From Micromonospora halophytica (GTDB lineage Bacteria; Actinomycetota; Actinomycetes; Mycobacteriales; Micromonosporaceae), in contig NZ_FMDN01000024.1 in assembly GCF_900090245.1 (NCBI RefSeq), forward strand, positions 1-64,000: 64,000 nucleotides of DNA, given 5' to 3'. A program made the position numbers and the translations under genes. Positions 1-8,812 of this stretch are shown piece after piece (within the stretch, counting starts at the first letter, position 1; every line of letters begins with the position of its first letter). The notes below the pieces were generated by a model. The model was given only the letters and a program-made list of their open reading frames with translations. It was not told where the DNA came from and did not search any database.

Positions 1-108
1 CCTCGGGGCCGTGACGGCGGACAGCGGACCTCGGGGCCGTGACGGCGGACAGCGGACCTCGGGGCGGCCACGGCGGACAGCGGGCCGGGCGGCCACGGCG
101 GACAGCGG
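1..108. repeat. 28-bp tandem repeat, about 3.9 copies
   Basis: Copies begin at 1, 29, 57 and 85. The first two are identical, the third differs at a few bases, and the fourth is a shortened 24-nt version. Each unit ends in the same core, acggcggacagcgg. The array starts at the window edge and may extend to the left. No coding role is apparent. Confidence 0.85.
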
Positions 109-136
109 CCGTCAGCGAGGCCGGCTGGTGGCTAGT

Positions 137-283
137 CGGACGCTACGGACCTGATCGCACAGGTGGATCGCCCGACCGGCCGCCTCGGGGATCGGCGTCG
201 GCCGCCGATGGATGCCTGTCGGTGGCGCTCGCCGCGCTCGCACCGACACTGATCCATCTGTGCGATCAGGTCCGTAGCGTCCG
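137..283. repeat. 32-bp inverted repeat with 83-bp interior
   Basis: The arms at 137-168 and 252-283 are reverse complements with one mismatch in 32. Each contains ctacggacctgatcgcac or its complement. The interior is GC-rich and non-coding in appearance. It could be a miniature inverted-repeat element or a very stable RNA hairpin. No clear target-site duplication flanks the arms. This and the tandem repeat are all I see in the first 416 bases. Confidence 0.8.
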
Positions 284-416
284 GTCACCCCCATCCGCTC
301 CCCCGGCGCGGCCGCTTGACGCACACGACGGCGCACCGACGCACGGCGGCCGGGCGGAGCCGGGCGTCGATGCCGAGGCACCCCGCCGAGAGGAGGTGAA
401 GTTGCCTCCGGATGGT

Positions 417-422
417 TAGGCT
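417..422 (+). promoter_or_regulatory. TAGGCT -10 box, leaderless promoter
   Basis: TAGGCT lies 5 nt before the ATG at 428, the spacing typical of actinobacterial leaderless transcripts. The strong Shine-Dalgarno-like AGGAGGTGA at 391-399 is too far away to serve this start. Confidence 0.5.
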
Positions 423-427
423 TAGTG

Positions 428-910
428 ATGACCCTCTATTACCGGGACGACGCGGTGCAGGTGACCTCCGAGTCGATCCGGGCCGGCGGGCACACCGTGC
501 GGATCGCGGACGTGACGTACGTCTGGCACGCACGGGGGGCGACGACGATGGCCGTACGGGGTCGGGTGCTGGGCCGGGGCGTGCTGGTCCTGCTGCTCTC
601 CCTGCCACCCCTGGTGGCGCTGGTCTGCGTGGTGTCGCTGGTCTACTCGGCGCAGGACCGGGGCGACTGGAAGCTGGCGCTGGCCGTGCTGGCCGCCTGC
701 GTCGTGGCGGCGCTGGCGCTGATCCCGTTCCTGGAGCTGCCGCTGGGCTGGCTGGACCGCTCCTACGAACGCGGCAACCGGGTGCACGAGTTGTGGGTGC
801 AGCACCACGGCGCGGAGGTGATGCTGGTGCGCACACCGGACGCGCTACGGTTCGGGCAGATCTACCGGGCCGTGCAGCGCGCCGTCGAACAGCAGGGAGA
901 ACCCCGATGA
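428..910 (+). CDS. DUF6232 family membrane protein
   Basis: A 160-aa protein of unknown function. Residues 1-45 form a soluble segment with the YYRD...VTS...I pattern and a VWH motif, which I recognise as DUF6232 in actinobacteria. Two adjacent membrane segments follow (about residues 48-75 and 82-105), then a basic/acidic tail ending in a likely amphipathic helix. I prefer the ATG at 428 over the GTG at 425 because TAGGCT ends 5 nt upstream of the ATG. The stop overlaps the next start (ATGA), so the two genes are probably translationally coupled. The biochemical role is unknown. Confidence 0.75.
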   Translation: MTLYYRDDAVQVTSESIRAGGHTVRIADVTYVWHARGATTMAVRGRVLGRGVLVLLLSLPPLVALVCVVSLVYSAQDRGDWKLALAVLAACVVAALALIPFLELPLGWLDRSYERGNRVHELWVQHHGAEVMLVRTPDALRFGQIYRAVQRAVEQQGEPR

Positions 911-1278
911 CCCACCGTCGCGGCGAGGCCGCCGCCCTGGCCGGGCTGCTCGCCACCGCCGGCGTCACCCACTTCGTCAAGCCCCGCCTCTACGACCCGA
1001 TCGTGCCGCGCTCGCTGCCCGGGTCGGCCCGCTTCTGGACGTACGCCAGCGGGATCGCGGAGCTGGCGGTGGCGGCGGCGGTCGCCCATCCGACCACCCG
1101 GCGGCACGGCGGCCTGGCCGCGGCGGCCCTGTTCGCCGCGGTGTTCCCGGCGAACGTCAAGATGGCCGCGGACTGGCGGGACAAGGGTCCCACCCGGCGG
1201 GCCGTCGCGTACGGCCGGCTGCCGTTGCAGGTCCCGCTGGTGTGGTGGGCGTGGCGGGTGGCCCGCAGCGGGGCATAA
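907..1278 (+). CDS. DoxX-like small membrane protein
   Basis: A 123-aa hydrophobic protein with about four membrane segments. The N-terminus carries AGVTHFVKPRLYDPIVPRSL, a pattern seen in DoxX-related COG4270 proteins. The segment GIAELAVAAAVAHPTTRR and a C-terminal PLQVPLVWWAWRVAR helix complete the fold. Members are thought to sit in the cytoplasmic membrane, some linked to redox functions, but no reaction can be assigned here. The start overlaps the stop of the DUF6232 gene by ATGA, making a two-gene operon. Confidence 0.7.
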   Translation: MTHRRGEAAALAGLLATAGVTHFVKPRLYDPIVPRSLPGSARFWTYASGIAELAVAAAVAHPTTRRHGGLAAAALFAAVFPANVKMAADWRDKGPTRRAVAYGRLPLQVPLVWWAWRVARSGA

Positions 1279-1372
1279 CCCGCGTGTTATTGACGAAGCG
1301 AGTTGTTGGCAGCACGCCAATTAGGTGCTCTCCTCGATGGACAGTGGGATCCATCGATATGGGGAGGCTGTC

Positions 1373-2305
1373 ATGTGGAGAAGATCCGCCGTCGCCGTCG
1401 CGGCGGCCCTCGCTCTGGTGCTGCCCGGCACCGCCGCCGCCGCGACGCCGCCGGTCACCACGACCGGGGTGACGAGCGCCGCGGACCCGTCCGGCCCCGG
1501 GGCGTACGCCGCCGGGTACGTCGACACCACGGTCAGCGCGTCCGGCCGGTCGTTCTCCGCCCGGATCTACTACCCGGCCACCACGGCGGGCAGCGGCCAG
1601 CCGGTGGCGGCGGGCCGGTTCCCGGCGATCGCGTTCGGCCACGGCTTCTTCCAGAGCGTGTCGAAGTACTACTCGACCCTGGGCCACCTCGCCTCGTGGG
1701 GCTTCATCGTGCTCGCCCCCACGTCGCAGGGTGGCCTGTCCCCCAACCACAGCGCCTTCGCCGACGACCTCAACGCCGCCCTGACCTGGGCGGTCGCCCA
1801 GGACGGCACGGCCGGGTCGCGGTTCGCCGGGCACGTCCGCACGGACCGGCTCGGACTCTCCGGGCACTCGATGGGCGGCGGGGCCAGCCTCCTCGCGGCG
1901 GCCCGCAACCCGCAGGTCGACGCGGTGGCGAACCTGGCCGCGGCGGAGACCAACCCGTCGGCGAAGGCGGCCGCCGCGACGCTCACCCTGCCGGTCCGGC
2001 TGATCGCCGGTGACCGCGACACCATCGCCGGGATCACCGACCACCAGCGGCCGATCTACACGGCGAAGCCGCCGACCAAGCAGCTGCGGATCATCAAGGG
2101 CGGCTTCCACTGCGGCTTCATGGACAGCGGCTCGCTCTTCTGCGACAGCGGCGGCATCAGCCGGGCGGCCCAACTGCCGATCAGCAAGCGGCTGCTCACC
2201 GAGTGGTTCCTGCTCTATCTCACCGGGGACACCGGCTACGACGACGCGGTCTGGGGCACTCCGGCGCAGACCGACCCGCAGGTCAGTTTCGAGGGCGTGC
2301 GCTGA
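1373..2305 (+). CDS. Secreted alpha/beta hydrolase, cutinase / polyester-hydrolase-like
   Basis: A 310-aa protein with an N-terminal signal peptide (RRS, hydrophobic core, ending near TAAAA). The mature part is an alpha/beta-hydrolase: an oxyanion region near GHGFFQS, the nucleophile elbow GHSMGGG, a catalytic Asp in AGDRDTIAG, and a catalytic His in GGFHCGF. The D-x-D-T-I-A block followed by a terminal His resembles actinobacterial cutinases (Thermobifida type) and related dienelactone-hydrolase/chlorophyllase-like enzymes. The substrate is probably an ester, but which one is not shown. A Cys pair (FHC...FCDSG) may form a disulfide beside the catalytic His. GGGGAGG at 1361-1367 positions the ATG at 1373. 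A strong hairpin follows the stop. Confidence 0.8.
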   Translation: MWRRSAVAVAAALALVLPGTAAAATPPVTTTGVTSAADPSGPGAYAAGYVDTTVSASGRSFSARIYYPATTAGSGQPVAAGRFPAIAFGHGFFQSVSKYYSTLGHLASWGFIVLAPTSQGGLSPNHSAFADDLNAALTWAVAQDGTAGSRFAGHVRTDRLGLSGHSMGGGASLLAAARNPQVDAVANLAAAETNPSAKAAAATLTLPVRLIAGDRDTIAGITDHQRPIYTAKPPTKQLRIIKGGFHCGFMDSGSLFCDSGGISRAAQLPISKRLLTEWFLLYLTGDTGYDDAVWGTPAQTDPQVSFEGVR

Positions 2306-2311
2306 ACCCGT

Positions 2312-2343
2312 GCCGGCCGGCGTCGGTCCCGACGCCGGCCGGC
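2312..2343 (+). terminator. Hairpin after the secreted hydrolase
   Basis: A perfect 15-bp GC-rich stem (2312-2326 / 2329-2343) with a minimal loop starts 7 nt after the stop codon. There is no U-tract, as is common for intrinsic terminators in high-GC actinobacteria. Confidence 0.65.
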
Positions 2344-2382
2344 CCGTCCCATCATCCACTTCGAGATGGTCGAGTGGTGGGC

Positions 2383-2410
2383 GACGGTCGCCGCCGGGGC
2401 GGCGACCGTC
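2383..2410. terminator. Second hairpin before the helical repeat gene
   Basis: A perfect 13-bp stem (2383-2395 / 2398-2410) with a 2-nt loop. It lies about 50 nt before the next start. It could be a second terminator or a structured 5' leader. Confidence 0.4.
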
Positions 2411-2459
2411 TGCCCGTCCTCGCCCGGCGCTGCTGGCCGGGGCGACGCACACTGGTGGC

Positions 2460-3233
2460 ATGGCCATTCCGCTGCCCCGTCCGACCGCCGTCGTCGGCCT
2501 CACCCGCTCCGCCCTCGACCAGGCGCTCGGTTCGGCCGCCTCGTTCGCCGCCGTGCCGGCCCGCGCGTTCGCCGTCCTGGACGGGGTGGAGGCGCTGCTG
2601 AACCGGATCAACGGGGTGGTGGACCGCATCGAAGGCACCCTGGACCGGACCGACCGGGTGCTCACCGACGCCGAGGCGGCGGTACGGGAAGTCGCCGTGA
2701 TCAGTGCCGCGGCGACGACCGCGATCGAGACGGCCACCGAGGTCGCCGCGGCGGCGGCCGTGGTGGTGGGCGAGGCCGAGCAGGTCTCCGGCGCGGCGGC
2801 CGTGGTGGTCGGCGAGGCGGACCGGGTGGCGCGTGCCGCCGGCGTGGTGGTCGCCGAGGCGGAGGCCGTCGCCGGCCGGGCCGACCGCACGGTGGCGGCG
2901 GCTCAGGAGTCGGCCGCCACGGCCGCCGAGCTGCTGACCGCGTACGAGCCGGCGCTGCGGCGGGGCGCGCCGATGGCGAACCGCTTCGTGGCCGAGCTGA
3001 GCCACGAGGAGGTGGCCGCGGCGATCCGGCTGGTCGACGAGCTGCCCAAACTCAAGCAACACCTGACCTCGGACATCCTGCCGATCCTGGCCACCCTGGA
3101 CCGGGTCGGGCCGGACCTGCACGACCTGCTCGACGTCACCCGCGACCTCAAGCTCGCCGTCGCCGGCATCCCCGGGCTCGGCATGCTGCGCCGGCGTGGC
3201 GAGCGGCTCTCCGACGACGAGCCGGCCGAGTGA
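2460..3233 (+). CDS. Uncharacterised Ala/Val-rich helical repeat protein
   Basis: A 257-aa protein with no catalytic motif I recognise. Residues 40-75 (VEALLNRINGVVDRIEGTLD) have heptad-like character. Residues about 95-150 contain three or four 15-residue repeats of the form AAVVVGEAEQVSGAA, predicted long amphipathic helices. The C-terminus has HLTSDILPILATLDRV and DLLDVTRDLKLAVAGIPG. Related actinobacterial proteins have sometimes been mislabelled as RuBisCO large subunit; nothing here supports that. A phasin-like or membrane-surface coiled-coil role is possible but speculative. Confidence 0.65.
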   Translation: MAIPLPRPTAVVGLTRSALDQALGSAASFAAVPARAFAVLDGVEALLNRINGVVDRIEGTLDRTDRVLTDAEAAVREVAVISAAATTAIETATEVAAAAAVVVGEAEQVSGAAAVVVGEADRVARAAGVVVAEAEAVAGRADRTVAAAQESAATAAELLTAYEPALRRGAPMANRFVAELSHEEVAAAIRLVDELPKLKQHLTSDILPILATLDRVGPDLHDLLDVTRDLKLAVAGIPGLGMLRRRGERLSDDEPAE

Positions 3234-3331
3234 TCCCGCACCCCACCGTCGGCGTACCGGCAGGCCCTCCCCCGGCGGCCTGAGCCCGGTCCGGGGGAAC
3301 CCCGCCGGGCAGGGCCGACGGCGGTAAGCGC

Positions 3332-4234
3332 TCAACCGGCGGGTGGGGTGTACAGCGCGTCGATCTCCGCCCGGTGCGGCAGCGCCACGGAGGCGCCGAG
3401 CCGGCGGACGCAGGCCGCCCCGGCCGCCGCCGCCCAGCGCACCGCGTCGAGCACCTCGCGTCCCTCGCCCCAGGCCACGGCCAGCGCGGCCGTGAAGGCG
3501 TCGCCGGCCGCCGTGGAGTCGACCACGTCGACCTTGACCGCGGGCACGTGTGTCGCGCCGCCGTCGCGGTCGACGTACCAGGCGCCCTCGCCGCCGAGGG
3601 TGAGCACCGCCCGGGGCACCAGCTCCAGCAGCGCCTCCGGCTCGTCGCGGCCCCGACCGGTGAGCGCCTGCGCCTCGGTCTCGTTGACCACCAGCAGGTC
3701 CACCGCGGCCAGCAGCTCGTCCGGCAGTGGCCGGGCCGGCGCCGCGTTGAGGATCACCCGGGTGCCGGCCTGCCGGGCGGCGACCGCCGCCGCGGTCACC
3801 GTCTCCACCGGGATCTCCACCTGCGCGACCAGCACGTCCGCCTGGCGTACGGCGTCCAGCTCGCCGTCGGTAAGCCCGAGGAAGGAGGCGTTGGCCCCCG
3901 GGGTCACCAGGATCGCGTTCTCCCCGTCGGTGTTGACCATGACCAGCGCCACGCCGGAGGCCCCGTAGACCACCCGCAGCTGCCCGGTGTCCACCCCGGC
4001 GGCGGTGATCCGCGCCCGCAGGGTCACCCCGAAGGCGTCCGAGCCGAGCGCGCCGAGGAAGACGCCGGAGGCACCCGCCCGGACGGCGGCGATCGCCTGG
4101 TTGGCGCCCTTGCCGCCGGGCACCATCACGAAGTCGCTACCGAGGACGGTCTCCCCCGGGCGGGGCAGTGCCGGGCCGGTCCCGACGAGGTCCATGTTCG
4201 CGCTGCCCACCACGACGACCCGGGTCTGCCGCAC
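3332..4234 (-). CDS. rbsK: Ribokinase (PfkB family sugar kinase)
   Basis: A 300-aa PfkB-family kinase that most resembles ribokinase (ATP plus D-ribose gives ribose 5-phosphate; cytoplasmic). The N-terminal GSANMDLV and MVPGGKGANQAIAAVRAG are the ribokinase substrate-binding signature. TAAGDAFTAAL near the C-terminus is the second PfkB signature, with Asp as catalytic base and the anion hole before it. Length is typical. The start is GTG, preceded by AGGAGG at good spacing. No ribose transporter genes are adjacent, so another furanose substrate cannot be excluded. Confidence 0.85.
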   Translation of the reverse strand: MRQTRVVVVGSANMDLVGTGPALPRPGETVLGSDFVMVPGGKGANQAIAAVRAGASGVFLGALGSDAFGVTLRARITAAGVDTGQLRVVYGASGVALVMVNTDGENAILVTPGANASFLGLTDGELDAVRQADVLVAQVEIPVETVTAAAVAARQAGTRVILNAAPARPLPDELLAAVDLLVVNETEAQALTGRGRDEPEALLELVPRAVLTLGGEGAWYVDRDGGATHVPAVKVDVVDSTAAGDAFTAALAVAWGEGREVLDAVRWAAAAGAACVRRLGASVALPHRAEIDALYTPPAG

Positions 4235-4306
4235 CAGAACCTCCTGCCCCGACCTGCATGTCGCCGCGAGTCTAGGGCCTGCCCGCCGGGGGCGGGGCCG
4301 CGCGGC

Positions 4307-5149
<843 letters not shown>

Positions 5150-5205
5150 CGCTCCATCCAACCACGCAGCCCGCGAGGTGCCCCCCACGGGCGGGGCCGC
5201 CGCCT

Positions 5206-5211
5206 TAGGGT
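5206..5211 (+). promoter_or_regulatory. TAGGGT -10 box before the leader ORF
   Basis: TAGGGT is 8 nt before the GTG at 5220, which is consistent with a leaderless transcript opening the ABC operon. Confidence 0.4.
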
Positions 5212-5219
5212 GGGGCGCC

Positions 5220-5285
5220 GTGTCGTTGGTCACCACATCCCGGAGGACGACCATGTCCGATCACCTGCTCAGGCGCCGCCGATGA
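5220..5285 (+). CDS. Possible Arg-rich leader peptide of the ABC operon
   Basis: A GTG at 5220 opens a 21-codon ORF. An in-frame ATG at 5253, preceded by CGGAGGA at 5241-5247, gives a 10-residue product MSDHLLRRRR. The ORF ends in TGA overlapping the ABC ATPase start (ATGA). Either start places ribosomes at the coupling junction. The run of four Arg codons (AGG CGC CGC CGA) just before the junction looks like a translational leader. It is too short for homology, so function is inferred from position only. Confidence 0.4.
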   Translation: MSLVTTSRRTTMSDHLLRRRR

Positions 5286-6298
5286 GCGCGGTCATCGAGA
5301 TCGAGGGGCTGCGCAAGACGTTCCACACTCTGCGTCGGGGGCGTCGGGTGGCGGTGGACGGCTTCGACATGGTGGTCGAGGCGGGGCAGGTGCACGGCTT
5401 CCTCGGCCCGAACGGCTCCGGCAAGACGACCACCCTGCGTGCCCTGCTCGGCCTGGTCCGCCCGGACGACGGCCGGATGAGCGTGTTCGGTGTCCCGACC
5501 CCCGAGGAGCTGGCCCGGGTGGCCGGCCGGGTGGGCGCGATCGTGGAGAGCCCGCAGTTCTTCGGCAACTTCACCGGTCACCGGACGCTGCGGCTGCTCG
5601 CCGTGGCCGGCGGGGTGCCGACCAGCCGGGTGGACGAGGTGCTGGAGCAGGTCGGCCTGCGCGAGCGCGGCGACGACCGGGTCAAGGGGTACTCGCTCGG
5701 CATGAAGCAGCGGCTGGCCGTCGCCTCGGCCCTGCTCAAGGACCCGGAGCTGCTGATCCTCGACGAGCCGGCGAACGGACTGGACCCGGCCGGCATCCGG
5801 GAGATGCGCGACCTGGTCCGGTCGCTGGCCGCGTCCGGGGTGACCGTGCTGATCTCCAGCCACATCCTGGCGGAGATCCAGCTGATCTGCGACCACGTGA
5901 CGATCATCTCGGGTGGCCGGCGGGTGGCCGCCGGCCGGGTCGACGAGGTGCTGGCCGGCTTCGACCAGCACGAGTGGCAGGTGGACGTGGCCGGGCCGGA
6001 GCGGGCCGCCGCGCTGCTGCGGGAGGCCGGCCTGTCGGTCACCGATCACCAGGGACTGCTGGTGGTCGGTGGGGCGCGGGAGCCCGAGCTGATCAGCCGG
6101 ACCCTCGGCGAACAGGGGCTGTGGGTCCGCGAGCTGACCCCGATCCGGCCCGACCTGGAGAGCGTCTTCCTGGAGCTCACCGGGACCGCACCGCATCCGA
6201 CGCTGCCGAGGCAGGTGGGTGGTCCCGCCCTGCCCGGGGAGGGGCCCGAGCCGATGATCGACCTGGACGCGACCGCAGGCCGGGGGGTGGACGCGTGA
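5282..6298 (+). CDS. ABC-2 type transporter ATP-binding protein
   Basis: A 338-aa ATPase with Walker A (GPNGSGKTT), Q-loop region (VESPQFFGN), signature (YSLGMKQRLAVASALL), Walker B (LLILDEPANGLDPAG) and switch His (ISSHILAE). About 100 C-terminal residues, including the PDLESVFLELT motif typical of drug/bacitracin-type exporters (CcmA/BcrA-like), follow. It pairs with the permease that overlaps its 3' end. The substrate is unknown. The start overlaps the stop of the short leader ORF. Confidence 0.85.
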   Translation: MSAVIEIEGLRKTFHTLRRGRRVAVDGFDMVVEAGQVHGFLGPNGSGKTTTLRALLGLVRPDDGRMSVFGVPTPEELARVAGRVGAIVESPQFFGNFTGHRTLRLLAVAGGVPTSRVDEVLEQVGLRERGDDRVKGYSLGMKQRLAVASALLKDPELLILDEPANGLDPAGIREMRDLVRSLAASGVTVLISSHILAEIQLICDHVTIISGGRRVAAGRVDEVLAGFDQHEWQVDVAGPERAAALLREAGLSVTDHQGLLVVGGAREPELISRTLGEQGLWVRELTPIRPDLESVFLELTGTAPHPTLPRQVGGPALPGEGPEPMIDLDATAGRGVDA

Positions 6299-7308
6299 AG
6301 CTGGTCCGCGCCGAGGTCGAGCGGCTGCTCGCCCGCCGTTTCGTGCAGCTGATGGTGGTGCTGCTGGGGTTCGCGTTCGTCGTCACGACGGTGACCACCG
6401 TGCTCGGGTCGCACCAGCCGTCGGCCGGTGAGGTCGCCGAGGCCCGGGCGCAGGTCGCCGAGGCGATCCGCGGTCTGGAGGTCGAGCACCAGCGCTGCCT
6501 GCGGATCAAGGCCGGTGAGATCCCGCTCGACGAGGCCGGGTACGTCCCGGCCGACTGCAGCGAGCTGGATCCGGTGCTGCAGGAGCGCCTGCCGGTCGTC
6601 GCCGACTACCTGTCCGGGGTCTTCGTCTTCGGGCAGCAGGCGGAGCCGCTGCTCTACTTCCTGATCGCCTTCCTGCTGCTGTTCGGGTTCCTGGTCGGCG
6701 CCTCGTACATCGGGGCCGACATCACCTCCGGCGGGGTGGTGAACCTGCTGCTGTGGCGGCCGCGCCGGCTGACCGTGCTCGGCACCAAGCTGGGCGCGCT
6801 GACCGGCGTGGTGGCCGTGTTGTCGGTGGCCGCCACGGTCGTCTACCTGGGCACGTTCTGGTTGATCGGGCAGACCGCCGGGCTGCCGGGCCGGATGGAG
6901 GGCCCGTTCTGGCAGAACCTGGGGGCGATCTGGGGGCGCGGGGTGGCGCTGGTGCTGCTCGCCTCCGCGCTCGGCTTCGGCATCGCCACGTTGGGCCGGC
7001 ACACCTCGGCGGCGCTGGGCGCGGTGGCCGCGTACGCGGTGGTGTGGGAGCTGGGGGCCCGGGTGGTCTTCGAGATCCTCGACGTGGCCCGGGTGGACCA
7101 GCTGATGCTCTCCACGTACGTGGGCGCGTGGCTGACCGGCCGGGTCGAGCTCTACGACGACCAGGTCTGCACGGACGGTCCGGGGTTCGGCCTCTGCACC
7201 GGTAGTTACACGATCACCTGGGTGCCGGCGTTGCTGGTGCTGCTCGCGCTGGTCGGGGCGGTGACCGTGTCGGCGTTCGCCGTGTTCCGCCGCCGGGACC
7301 TGATCTGA
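6295..7308 (+). CDS. ABC-2 type transporter permease
   Basis: A 337-aa integral membrane protein. One N-terminal membrane helix (about residues 14-38) is followed by an extracytoplasmic stretch containing two Cys residues, then about five helices. A typical AFAVFRRRDLI end matches ABC-2 subunits, where the last residues often read FxRRDl. The GTG start overlaps the ATPase stop (GTGA). It forms a homodimeric export channel with the preceding ATPase by family analogy; the transported compound is unknown. Confidence 0.85.
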   Translation: MKLVRAEVERLLARRFVQLMVVLLGFAFVVTTVTTVLGSHQPSAGEVAEARAQVAEAIRGLEVEHQRCLRIKAGEIPLDEAGYVPADCSELDPVLQERLPVVADYLSGVFVFGQQAEPLLYFLIAFLLLFGFLVGASYIGADITSGGVVNLLLWRPRRLTVLGTKLGALTGVVAVLSVAATVVYLGTFWLIGQTAGLPGRMEGPFWQNLGAIWGRGVALVLLASALGFGIATLGRHTSAALGAVAAYAVVWELGARVVFEILDVARVDQLMLSTYVGAWLTGRVELYDDQVCTDGPGFGLCTGSYTITWVPALLVLLALVGAVTVSAFAVFRRRDLI

Positions 7309-7315
7309 CTGTGAG

Positions 7316-7350
7316 GAGCCGTGCCGCGGCGTCGCGCTGTGGCACGGCTC
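7316..7350 (+). terminator. Hairpin after the ABC permease
   Basis: A 10-bp stem GAGCCGTGCC / GGCACGGCTC (7316-7325 / 7341-7350) starts 7 nt after the stop codon. Confidence 0.5.
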
Positions 7351-7485
7351 GCGCATCGGGGCCGCGCCGCCCCACGACCGGCGCCGCGCGGCGAGCAGCG
7401 ACCCGGACGGCGGCAGGATCTTGCCGCGGTCCGGGCCGGTGGTGAAGAATTCCTTCACATGACGGGTGACCGGTGGCGACGGGCG

Positions 7486-8661
7486 TCAGCCGACGGTGGA
7501 CCCGAACACCTCGTCGCGGACGGCGTCCAGCGCGGTCCGCAGCGCGCCGTGCAGGATCGGCTCCTCGGTCAGCCCGGTGGCCACCACCCGGGGGCGGACC
7601 AGGGTGATCGCGGCCACCTCGTGCTGCACCCGCTCGGCCAGCGCCGCGCCACCGGCCTGCCCGACCTCCCCGGCGAGCACCACCAGCGGCGGGTCCAGCA
7701 CCACGCAGGTGCTGGCCACCCCGAGGGCCAGCCGGCGGGCCAACTCGTCGAGCACCGGGCCGCCCTCGATGCCGGCCGCGATGGCGGCCCGCACGGCACC
7801 GGCCGCGTCGGCGGCGTCGAAGCCGTGCTCGCGCGCCACCGCCCGGACCGCGTCCGCCCCGGCGAGCTGCTGGAACGCCGGCTTGGCCCGGCGCGAGACG
7901 TCGCGCGGGATGGGCACGCCGGGCACCGGCAGGTAGCCGATCTCGCCGGCCGCGCCGCTGCTGCCGTGGTGCAGCCGCCCGCCCAGCACGATCGCCAGGC
8001 CGACGCCGGCACCCACCCAGACCAGGACGAAGTCCGTCAGCCCCTGGGCCGCGCCGGACTGCGCCTCGGCCACCGCCGCGAGGTTGACGTCGTTCTCGAA
8101 GACGACCGGGGTGTGCAGGTCCTCGCGGAGCGCGGCGAGCAGGCCCCGGTGCCAGCGGGGCAGGTTGAACGCGAAGGTGATGTCGCCGGTGGCCGGGTCC
8201 ACCAGGCCGGGGGTGCCGAGCACCACCCGGCGGACGCTGGACAGCTCCGCCCCGGCGTTGCTGGCCGCCTGCACCACGGCGTTGTGCACCACGCCGACCG
8301 GGTCGTCGGTGTCCCGGGTGGACTGCTCGACGCGGCCGACGACCGCGCCGGTGATGTCCGCGCAGGCGGCGACCACCCGCTCCGCGCCGACGTCCACGCC
8401 GACCACGTACGCGCTGCCCGGCCGGACCGCGTAGAGCTGGGCGTTCGGGCCCCGCCCACCGGCCTGCTCGCCGACCCGGGCGACCAGTCCACGCTCCTCC
8501 AGCCGTTCCACCAGCTGCGAGGCGGTGACCTTGGACAGGCCGGTCAGCTCGCCGAGCCGGGCCCGGGTGAGTGGGCCACGCTCCAGCAACAGCTCCAGGG
8601 CCGCTCGGTCGTTGAGCGCCCGCAACAGGCGGGGGGTGCCGGGCAGCCGGGTCGCACTCAT
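7486..8661 (-). CDS. ROK-family transcriptional repressor
   Basis: A 391-aa protein. The N-terminal winged helix (about residues 15-70, with LTRARLGELTGLSKVTASQL as helix-turn-helix) is followed by a sugar-kinase-like ROK domain (VGVDVGAERVVAACADITG, NDVNLAAVAEA, LHHGSSGAAGEIGYLPV). The usual C-x-C-G-x2-G-C zinc cluster after GEIGY is missing, so it may be a non-zinc variant. ATG at 8661 is preceded by GAGGAC. It is divergent from a NagZ-type glycosidase, and a palindrome lies just upstream. An aminosugar-responsive repressor is therefore likely, though the effector is not shown. Confidence 0.85.
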   Translation of the reverse strand: MSATRLPGTPRLLRALNDRAALELLLERGPLTRARLGELTGLSKVTASQLVERLEERGLVARVGEQAGGRGPNAQLYAVRPGSAYVVGVDVGAERVVAACADITGAVVGRVEQSTRDTDDPVGVVHNAVVQAASNAGAELSSVRRVVLGTPGLVDPATGDITFAFNLPRWHRGLLAALREDLHTPVVFENDVNLAAVAEAQSGAAQGLTDFVLVWVGAGVGLAIVLGGRLHHGSSGAAGEIGYLPVPGVPIPRDVSRRAKPAFQQLAGADAVRAVAREHGFDAADAAGAVRAAIAAGIEGGPVLDELARRLALGVASTCVVLDPPLVVLAGEVGQAGGAALAERVQHEVAAITLVRPRVVATGLTEEPILHGALRTALDAVRDEVFGSTVG

Positions 8662-8673
8662 GCCACGTCCTCT

Positions 8674-8687
8674 AGTTTCCGTAAACT
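8674..8687. promoter_or_regulatory. Palindromic operator candidate, AGTTT-N4-AAACT
   Basis: AGTTTCCGTAAACT is a perfect 5+5 palindrome 13 nt upstream of the ROK start and in the shared region with the glycosidase. T/A-rich tracts of this kind stand out against the local GC content and are typical of ROK-regulator operators. Confidence 0.5.
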
Positions 8688-8812
8688 TTGCTAACCGAAT
8701 CGACCTGTAGACGGGTGCCCGTAGCGTATCGGCCACCCCGCACCGCGGAACTCGGACGACCCGGCGACCGCGGTACGACACTCGTGCCGTCCGGCACCGA
8801 AGGGGGAATCAC

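Noticed and set aside
1..108. CRISPR-like array
   Set aside because: The units follow one another directly with no unique spacers and no cas genes are near.
2460..3233. RuBisCO large subunit annotation sometimes given to similar proteins
   Set aside because: No RuBisCO active-site motif; the sequence is a low-complexity helical repeat.
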